Positions 55,255 to 64,000 of a stretch of DNA of 64,000 nucleotides are shown in pieces. Every line of letters starts with the position of its first letter. Position 1 is the stretch's first letter. Below the pieces are notes generated by a model, which saw only the letters and a program-made list of their open reading frames with translations, was not told the origin of the DNA and did no database searches. Source of the DNA: Homarus americanus (Eukaryota; Arthropoda; Malacostraca; Decapoda; Nephropidae); contig NW_024724368.1 in NCBI RefSeq assembly GCF_018991925.1, forward strand, positions 535,596 to 599,595, written 5' to 3'. Position numbers and translations under genes: made by a program.

Positions 55255-55600
55255 CTTTTCTTCAGGTTCTTATGTTTTTTTTTAGTGGGGCCGTTCTGTT
55301 GTTGTTGTTGTTGTTGTTTTTGTTTTTTTTTGACATTTATATCAAACTTTTCGATGTTCATAATTTTTTCCGATGTGTTTGTTTTTTTCGATGTTCCTAT
55401 GTTTTATCCAACGTTCTTATGTTTTTACGACGTTCTTAGTTTTTTTGGACGTTCTCATGTTTTTCGACGTTCTTATATTTTTCGATGTTCTCATGTTTTT
55501 ATCGATGTTCTTATGATTTTTCACGTTCGTATGTTTTTCCGGTGTTCTTTATGTTTTTTCGACTTTCTTATGTGTTTTCGATGTTCCTATGAGAAAAACA
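55255..55600. repeat. T-rich minisatellite (CGATGTTCTTATGTTTTT)
   Basis: About 15 units of roughly 18 bases, preceded by a (TTG)n run at 55297-55317. The Phe-rich frames are artefacts. Confidence 0.88.
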
Positions 55601-57280
55601 ACATCGTATCACGCATTGTAAATGTGTGAAAGAGCTTGCTTGAGTAGGTGTCCACTGCCATAAACGTATTGACCCTAAGAAAGGGAAGAAGAAATACACT
55701 GAGCAAGTCTGGAAGTTATGTTATTCAAGAGAGCCCTGGAGTTATGCTGTAGGGGTTGGTTGGTGATACGGAGAGAAGAGAGCATTAGCTCTGAGGGTGC
55801 AAGAAGGGTACAGTACAAGGTAAGGTTCAGAAGCGGGAAATATAGGAGGAGATTAAACAGCAGGTGGGCTATCCACCTTGTAGAGACGAGGTTTTGTCTT
55901 CCGTCAACAGTGCTGCATTGGAGGACTCTTGCGGCTAGGGGGCCGGTCTCAGCCAAGCTAAGCTAAGTTGTTCTATTTGATGTTTTCTTGGGGATTATGA
56001 TGTTGGGGGGGGGGGTCCCTCCAGGTCCTGTACTACTGAGTCATCAACAGGGAGACAACTGATGGGACCATGACAACGCCAGGCCTCGGCAGTCTCCTGC
56101 TCTGAGTTCGTTCAGACACACCCAGAAGGAATCATTTAAACATTTCCATACATGTCGTCTTTGCCATAATTTAACCTAATTAAACCTATAGCATGAATTT
56201 ATAGATTTCAGTCCGTGATTATTTTTCCTTTAATTACTTCAGCTGTAATAAAATTTTATTGTTGCGATCCTCAGTGTTACCTGAAGTTTATTTTAAATAT
56301 AAATTAAACCGGTCCTCACACTGACCCCTCCTGGCCACACCTTCAACACCACCAGAAGAGCAGCTTCGTGTCAACCGTCGGAAATTCATGAGAAACCTTA
56401 TGGGAATTTTAACTAAGTGGCCAAAAAGTTCTTCATCTTGTATTTAGGAACACCCAGGAGTCTACTACTGACCTATCCAGTATTGGACCCGGATGTTGAT
56501 TTTCAGGATAAAATCCTGTAAATGTAGTGGATAAGTCAGGAACAAATATTTTGAACTTAAGAGAATCACGCTTTAAATTTACACAGGTAAAGATACCGGA
56601 TCTTTTGCTGATGTTTACTATGACTCTAAGATCCCCTTTCAAAGTAGTCACGAATAGCTAGAGGCAACTTGACTTAAAACAGCCAAACCTAAGCTAACGA
56701 TCTTGGATTGAGTTTACTCGGTGAGGTTTGGTCAGGTTAGGTTAGGTTAGTTTGATGAATTCTTCCTCATGTGTGTCATTCACCTTCATAAGTAGCTCAG
56801 TAAGGTTAACAATCTTCGTAAGCTGACTTAAAATGCATTTACGGCTTCAGATCGGGTTTATAGTTTGAAATCCATATCTGATTCTGGGTTCTGCTCTTAA
56901 AATTAACCAATCTCTGTGATGCTGTGCTGTCCGTGCCCTGGCTGTAAAATAAGCTCGCCTTATTTTCTACCTATCTGGGAGGAGGAGGGAACGTTTCATG
57001 TTATGACTATCTGCAATGTTTAAACTATTTGGGTCGATATACTTATAGTGTATTTTATGTCAGCCAGGCTACCATAATCGTATATCACCAATGGTGGAGA
57101 AAAAAAATAGTTTATGAGTCTTGGAATTTCTTGGCGGTGTTCAGAGAAGGGAACGAAACTCCAAGGAAATGTGGACAATCAGTTTTTTTTCTTCAAACTT
57201 CCAAATACTTCTTTTGATATCAGGAGTGAGAAGGTGAAATACACACTAGTCAAACAAGACACTTTCATCACAAATTATCG
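55601..57280. other. Unique DNA, no gene recognised
   Basis: 55675-55966 has overlapping open frames on both strands without a recognisable domain. A GGTTAGGTTAGGTTAG stretch lies at 56730-56748. A G-run lies at 56005-56015. Confidence 0.45.
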
Positions 57281-57404
57281 GTGACGTCCATCTTCATCCC
57301 GCAGCAACACTACAGCCATAGTAACAAGACAAATACAACAACAAAGCCACAATATCAATACAACGATAACAACAACAACAAATCTACAGTAACAAGCCAC
57401 AGTA

Positions 57405-57480
57405 ACACAGCCACAGCAGCAGTCACAGCAGCAGTCACAGCAGCAGTCACAGCAGCAGTCACAGCAACACTGCCCAGCAC
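57405..57480. repeat. 12-bp repeat (CAGCAGCAGTCA)
   Basis: Five units of CACAGCAGCAGT, with ACAACA-rich DNA on both sides (57300-57550). Confidence 0.9.
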
Positions 57481-57654
57481 CACAACAACATAGTCATCGC
57501 AATAGTCACTGTTATACAGTCACAATAACACAGCCACAGCAACACAGTGATAGAGTAGAGGGTGTTGTAGAGGAAACTTGGGAACACGCCAGACAAGGAC
57601 CAGCTACAGGTATTGCTCCAAGTTTTAAGTGTAAAGAAACTTGCTGAGCCGGAC

Positions 57655-57800
57655 CCACATCAATATGGTTTGGGCCACCTCGATGGTCTGGGTCACGACA
57701 ACGGTTTGAGTCACCACGATGGTCTGAGTCACCATGATAGTCCAGGTCACCACGATGGTCTGGGTTACCACGATGGTCTGGGTTATCACGATAGTTCCTA
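57655..57800. repeat. 18-bp minisatellite (GGTCACCACGATGGTCTG)
   Basis: Eight near-regular units. The unit is divisible by three, so both strands stay open (Gly-His-Asp and Asp-His-Arg repeats). Confidence 0.9.
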
Positions 57801-58059
57801 GCCCCCATTAGTCCCTGTTCACCTAGCAGTAAAGTAGGTGCCTGTTGTAAATCGAAAGTTGCGAATTCGTATTCAGGGAGTTGTTGGAGCTTCCAATAAC
57901 TTGATGACATAAAACCATTGACTCTTCAGGGTTCTACGCCCTTAACTCATGAGACATAAAGGCAAGCATGAACTTAGCATGTTTCCCTGTTGGGCGCTGT
58001 AAACGCTTCTGTGTTTCACCTTACACAAGGATGTAGGGGAGTGCCCAATTAAAAAAAAA

Positions 58060-58310
58060 AAGCTACAATGGTTCGGGTCACCACAGTGGTTCAGGTCACC
58101 CCAACGTACCAGGTCACTACGATAGTCTGGATAACCTTGACTGTTCAGACCAACACGATGGTCCGGGCCACCACGATGGTCCGAGTCACCATGGCGGTCC
58201 GGGTCACTATAACGGTCTGGGTCACTATAACGGTCCGGGTCACCACAATCGTCTGGGTCACTATGATAGCTCGGGTCACCACAATGGTCCGGATCACATG
58301 ACGGTCCAGG
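58060..58310. repeat. 18-bp minisatellite, second block
   Basis: About 14 units of GGTCACYAYRATGGTCYG, the same family as 57655-57800 and in the same orientation, separated from it by about 260 bp. Confidence 0.9.
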
Positions 58311-59990
58311 TGATGAGAACATCACGGCAATCTCTTTCTCTGACAATGGTGTAGTCGATGAGATGCCAGTTGCCCGAGCCCTTGAACTTGTCAGCCTGCC
58401 TAAACAAGGTATTGGTGATAGTGAGGTTGTATGCAACACACTTGCTGAGGAGGAGTAAGGTGAACGACTAATTTATACATTTTATGTGTATTATATGGAG
58501 AAAATATTAAATTGGTTATATTAACATATGTTAAGCATATTTCATATGAAAATCTGACACGTTTGCAACCGCTAAAATGATGCTCCATATAGTGATGCGC
58601 CAGCTCAATAGATGGAGATGTCGTGGATTTAGACCGCACATCTTTTTTAATGGTAGGGATAGTCGCTTTCCTATCTTTCGTAGATAGTCTTTGACGGTGT
58701 TGTGGCCTGACTGGGAGCTGTCTCTTGTTGTGTTGGGTCGACGATATACTGTACACCTGGTGTCATTCCAACAAATGTTAGTTAGTTCGGCAGTTACTAA
58801 TCACGTTCTAGAGTGAGAAGAGCGGACACAATGCGTCAGTCTGTGAACTAAGATTCCTACGTGTGCAAATATAACAGTTCCAACTAACGAACGAACCAAG
58901 CGGTAGTCTAGGTCTCCTTGCCTGGTTAAAATTACTTGTTTGTGTACACACACATTTATATTATATTCATGTATGTTGCAATTGTTTTATAATAAATTAA
59001 TATTTAATTTCTTTGGTTTTTGTTTATCAATACGATACCACACATTATCTCCAGCCATTTTATTTTATTACACTTCTTTTAAGTCCCATGGTCCTATCTA
59101 GTGTAGTGTGTAAGTTACACACTCATTAACACCCTCAGTCTTAGATAGTGAGGCTGCATCACAGACGTTAATATGGACCAGGATATCAGTTGAGATAGTA
59201 AACAAGTATATGATTACCATAATGGAGAACGATGAATAATGCAACCATGGTCAAAATTTTATCAGCTGTTATTTATCATACGTGATTAGATATTCATTAG
59301 ATATTGTCGACTATTCACGAGAAAGGGGCTCCGGGGCGGATAAATTCCTCAACAGTGTGTCCACATTCACAGTCACAAGAATCCGAGAGGAGTAAATACC
59401 TCCGTCTGGGTGATCCATTGTTGCCCGGTACCTCGATGTCTCGTATTGATCAACACTTGAGGGGCAGACAGGCTGTCTCGCACAAGACCCAGCCCCATAC
59501 TTTTGTGATTACAGTACGTATGTATATGGTCACATTTTATATATAATTGTATATATTGTAGTAGTTGTGTGTACTGTACAGAATAGCATTTGTGAGGGTC
59601 TTGGCTACCTTGGTGAGGGGCAGTTCAGTAAGATAGTTAAAGTCACCAGCTCGTATTTACCAACTGTTTTATTATTCCCGCATGTTTTTTCTTTTAGTAT
59701 CTGTATCTCTGTGTCTACATAACATGAATATTATTGTAACTCATATCTCAATAAGGTAACGTTCTCCAGTTCTCGAGCCTAATTATTCAGGAGAGATATA
59801 AAATTACCAAGATACTTCTACTCTATGCGTAGGAGAGGTTAATCCAATTACCAAGGATGTAATAAAGAAGTATGCAACTCCCTCATTCAAATACGACACA
59901 CAGGAGGCTGTAAAAAATAGCTTCAGAATAGTAGTGTGTCCAGTGTAAGTAAATACATCTACAAAATTATTCACCTATTTACTATCATTT
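58311..59990. other. Unique DNA, no gene recognised
   Basis: An open stretch at 59304-59546 has no recognisable domain. AT-rich elsewhere. Confidence 0.45.
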
Positions 59991-60174
59991 AGTCCTTCCT
60001 GTGTTCAACTATATCTTTAGTCCCCGAGAGTGTTCCTCTTCCCTTATAATTTTCCCTCCGTCGTGCTTTATCAGGACATGTGGCGGCAGTGTTGTGTGAG
60101 CTGTCCTGCTCTCTGTTCTCCTCATCCCTCACCCGCGCCAACACTGTCTCGTTTACTTGCCAACACAACGGTAA

Positions 60175-60430
60175 TCCCAATGACACTAGGACTTTCCTGT
60201 TGACACTAGGATCTTCCCGTTGATTCCAGGACCTTCTCCTGAAAACAAGGACCTTTCTCTTGATGCCAAGACATCCTCTGAGATACAAAGACTTTCCCCA
60301 TGATACAACAAGGGCATTCTCCATGACACCAGGGCATTTCCCTTGGCACAAGGACCTCCATGACACAAGGATCACCTCCTTGACACTGTGATTTCCTTTG
60401 CCACAAGAACCTTCTTGAGATACCATGATG
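60175..60430. repeat. Minisatellite, TTGACACTAGGATCTTCCCG-type
   Basis: About ten degenerate units of roughly 24 bases, for example GACACTAGGACTTTCCTGTT and GACACCAGGGCATTTCCCTT. Confidence 0.85.
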
Positions 60431-60477
60431 ATTTACGTAACACCAAGAGGCTTCCTTGTGACTCCTTACATCCGGAA

Positions 60478-61125
60478 TTTCCCACTGTATCCACTGTGGT
60501 TGTTCTCTGTGGTCCACGTATCCACTGTGGTTGTTCTCTGTGGTCCATGTGTCTACTGTGGCTGTTCTATGGTCCATGTGTCCACTGTGGCTGTTCTCTG
60601 TGGTCCATGTATCCACTGTGGTTGTTCTGTGGTCAATGTATCCACTGTGGTTGTTCTCTGTGGTCCATGTATCCACTGTGGTTGTTCTTTGCGGTCCATG
60701 TGTCTACTGTTGTTCTCTGTGGTCCATGTGTCTACTGTGTCTGTTCTCTGTGGTTCATGTGTCCACTGTGGAAATTCTCTGTGGTCCATGTATCCACTGT
60801 GGTTGTTCTCTGTGGTCCATGTATCCACTGTGGTTGTTCTTTGTGGTCCATGTGTCTACTGTTGTTCTCTGTGGTCCATGTGTCTACTGTGGTTGTTCTC
60901 TGTGGTCCATGTGTCTACTGTGGCTGTTCTCTGTGGTCCATGTATCCACTGTGGTTGTTCTCTGTGGTCCATGTGTCTACTGTGGCTGTTCTATGGTCCA
61001 TGTGTCCACTGTGGCTGTTCCTGGTCCATGTATCCACTGTCTTTGTTCTCTGTGGTCCATGTGTCCTCTGTGGTCCATGTATGTACCCTGTGGCTGTCCT
61101 CTGTGGTCCAAGTGTTCGTCATGGT
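60478..61125. repeat. 31-bp minisatellite (GTCCATGTGTCTACTGTGGT...)
   Basis: About 20 units: GGTCCATGTRTCYACTGTGG followed by TTGTTCTCTGT. Shortened units shift the frame, which lets three frames stay open. The long frames (275-497 codons) that cross it are not genes. Confidence 0.93.
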
Positions 61126-61249
61126 GGTAGGAGAAACAGGTTTAACCCTTGTAAGTGGTGGGCGGCCAGCAGCAACAGCTGGCGGGACGCTCCAACCATT
61201 TTCAATGCCAAGTAAAGTGTCCTCGTCCTCCATACACAGTGGCCGTCCA

Positions 61250-61920
61250 TTTGTGCTGCCAGCCTCCCCTCACTCTGCTCCCTCCCCTGCACCTACCTTC
61301 CTCCACCCCCCCCTCTTACCTGCTCCCTGCCCTGTACCTACCTTCCTCCACCTCCCATTCACCTACCTTCCTCCACCTCCCCTCCCCTGCTCCCTGCCCT
61401 GTGCTTATCTTCCTTCACCTCCTCTCTGTGCTTCCTCCCCTGCACCTACCTTCCTCCACCTCCCCTCCTACCTTCCTCCACCTCCCCTGCTTCCTCCCCT
61501 GCACCTACCTTCCTCCACCTCCCCTGCACCTACCTTCCCCCTACCTTCTTCCCCATTTTCTTTTAGTATGCTCACCTCTTCCTTACCTCCCACCTCCTCA
61601 CTCTACTTTCCCCTCTTACTCTCCCCTGCACTCAATCCTGGTTTCCTTCCTGTGCACTCCGTACTTCTATCTCATTCAAACTTTCCATTACTCCATGTTT
61701 CCCACCCTCTACATTTCTCTATCCTCCATCCTTCTCTCTTCTCTATATTTTCACCCCTCTTGGTTTTCCATCTATCACATATCCTTCCTCTTTCTTGCCC
61801 ACTGTTAATCACACTTGCTCCTTTCTTTACCCTCCCGTTTCCTTCACTCTTTGCTATCCATTCCTCTCTTCTCTTATTGTCTCTCCCTCCTTTCCCTTTC
61901 TCCCATCCATTTATGTAACT
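61250..61920. repeat. C/T-rich minisatellite and pyrimidine tract
   Basis: 61265-61560: units CCTGCACCTACCTTCCTCCA plus CCTCCCCT. 61560-61915: looser CTTCCTCC DNA. The Leu/Pro/Ser-rich frames are compositional. Confidence 0.85.
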
Positions 61921-62074
61921 ATTATCATAAGGTGATACTTATTAAACCAATTATTCCGCCTCTTTACTAATCTTCCACTGGATAAATTAGTTTCTATATC
62001 AACTCTATATAAAATTCACCCTGCAGTGATTGTTCACCAGGTCAATGTTATGAAGGCATCACGTGCGTGCGTGT

Positions 62075-62940
<866 letters not shown>

Positions 62941-62941
62941 A

Positions 62942-64000
62942 CATAAGAACATAAGGAGTCTGCAATAGGCCGGTTGGCCTGTGCATGGCAGCTCTTGTCG
63001 AGAGTTACTAACACTCTCTATCATCCATGAATCTATCCAGCATCCCTTTGAAACTTTCCAGCGTTCCAGCACTTACTACAAGGTTGCTAAGCTTGTTCCA
63101 CTCGTCCACCACCCTATTTGTAAACCAGTTTCTTCCTATCTCCCTCCTAAACCTAAACTTATCCAACTTGAATCCGTTGTTTCGAGTCCTATCCTGCTCG
63201 GATATTATAAGAACTTTATCTATATCACCTTTATTGATTCCTTTCACCCACTTGAATACTTCTATCATATCTCTCCGCACTCTTCGTCTTTCTAGGGAAT
63301 GCAAGTTTAGTTTCTTTAACCTATCCTGATATGGAAGGTTTCTAAGTCCCGGAATCATTTTCGTCATTCTTCGCTGCACCGACTCTAGTGAATTGATATC
63401 CATTCTATAATAAGGGCACCAGAACTGAACCGCATAATCGAGGTGCGGCCTGACTAGCGCAAGATATAGCTGCAATAAGACCTCTACTCTTATTACTTAC
63501 ACTTCTAGAATATAAACCCAATACTCTGTTTGCCTTATTTCGAACATTAACGCACTGTTTTCTAGGCCGTAGGTCCACAGCTTACAAATACCCCTAGGTC
63601 TCTTTCACAAGTCGACTTCTCTAGGTTGATGTTGTTAAGGCTGTATACATTGACAGTATTTGTTCTTCCAATATTAAGTACGCGCTGCACTTGCTGGTGT
63701 TGAATTTCATTTGCCATTTTTCAGACCACCCCTGCAGTTTTTAGATCCTCCTGTAATGCATTTGCATCCTGCCCTGAATTAATCTGCCGCCCTATTTTGG
63801 TGTCATCCAGCAAACTTGCTTATGTCACTGCTGATCCCAGTATCTAGATCGTTTATGTAGATTATGAACAAGAGTGGGCCTAGTACTGACCCCTGGGGAG
63901 CCCCACTGGTTACACGGCCCCACTCAGATTTAACACCATCTACGTTGACCCTCTGCGTTCTATCGGTGAGCCATGATTTTATCCAATTTAAAACTTTCCC
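62942..64000 (-). mobile_element. CR1-type LINE, subfamily B, runs off the window
   Basis: Nearly identical to 2421-3566. The 3' tail ACATAAGAACATAAGGAGTC opens at 62942. The minus strand encodes FKWVKGINKGDIDKVLII, RRRMTKMIPGLRNLP, LVRPHLDYAVQFWCPYYRMD and KLHF-type thumb sequence. FADDTKIG is frameshifted near 63809 (CATCCAGCAAAC), then come [11 protein letters not shown] and KSEWG (the Trp is intact here). Other small indels near 63486 and 63510 break the frame. Confidence 0.92.

Noticed and set aside
56730..56748. Possible telomere or chromosome-end signal from TTAGG repeats
   Set aside because: Only about three units within unique DNA; too short and internal to be a telomere.
60388..61918. 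Open frames of 275-497 codons with many Cys, Val and His
   Set aside because: Three frames are open at once over the 31-bp minisatellite and the adjoining C/T-rich DNA; this is expected from the repeat.

Overview
This window looks like nuclear DNA of an arthropod, most likely a decapod crustacean. The reasons are one spliced arthropod-type gene, very long (TA)n, (CA)n and (TAA)n tracts, many different minisatellites, and a dense mixture of dead retrotransposons (CR1, Jockey-like, Penelope-like) plus DNA transposon and Helitron remnants. There are no operons or ribosome binding sites. Almost every long open frame is a by-product of tandem repeats or a fragment of a transposon. The species is inferred, not proven.

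The only host gene I can support well is the 5' half of a histidine decarboxylase (Hdc-type, group II PLP-dependent amino acid decarboxylase) on the minus strand. Five coding exons lie at 23114-23141, 14226-14398, 13686-13799, 9255-9377 and 6753-6887. All have GT/AG borders and compatible phases, and together they give the first 191 codons. The gene leaves exon 5 through a good donor at 6752 and no later exon is recognised below it, so the PLP-lysine half must lie outside the window. Intron 1 (8.7 kb) holds a Jockey-like LINE, CR1 pieces, a tRNA-headed SINE, a Harbinger-type element and a (TA)n hairpin. Intron 3 (4.3 kb) is mostly one 3.6-kb G/T-rich minisatellite. Intron 4 has a (TA)n tract beside a Penelope-type 3' end.

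Layout. 0-1 kb: minisatellite. 1-6.4 kb: CR1 copies, a decayed transposon ORF and a rearranged LINE. 6.7-23.2 kb: the Hdc gene. 23.2-28.4 kb: SINE-like tRNA heads, a Penelope-like GIY-YIG end, pyrimidine-rich repeats, a LINE tail and a TTAGG-containing foldback element. 28.4-31.7 kb: nested CR1 copies, one split by a 642-bp Gypsy-like remnant. 32-37 kb: minisatellites, an inverted LINE tail and one weak candidate exon. 37-41.7 kb: further LINE, DDE-transposon and pseudogene debris. 41.7-47.8 kb: Penelope-type 3' end, LINE tails and a Jockey-like element inside a minisatellite. 48-52.7 kb: minisatellite, SINE, Penelope-type end and a collapsed Helitron. 53-62.9 kb: mostly unique AT-rich DNA and minisatellites. 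62.9-64 kb: a CR1 copy running off the end.

The most interesting recurring pattern is a short motif with a hammerhead-ribozyme-like core that ends a few dozen bases before long (TA)n tracts at several places. In one copy it follows a recognisable Penelope-like GIY-YIG coding end. I found no clearly new system; the findings mark what is unusual.
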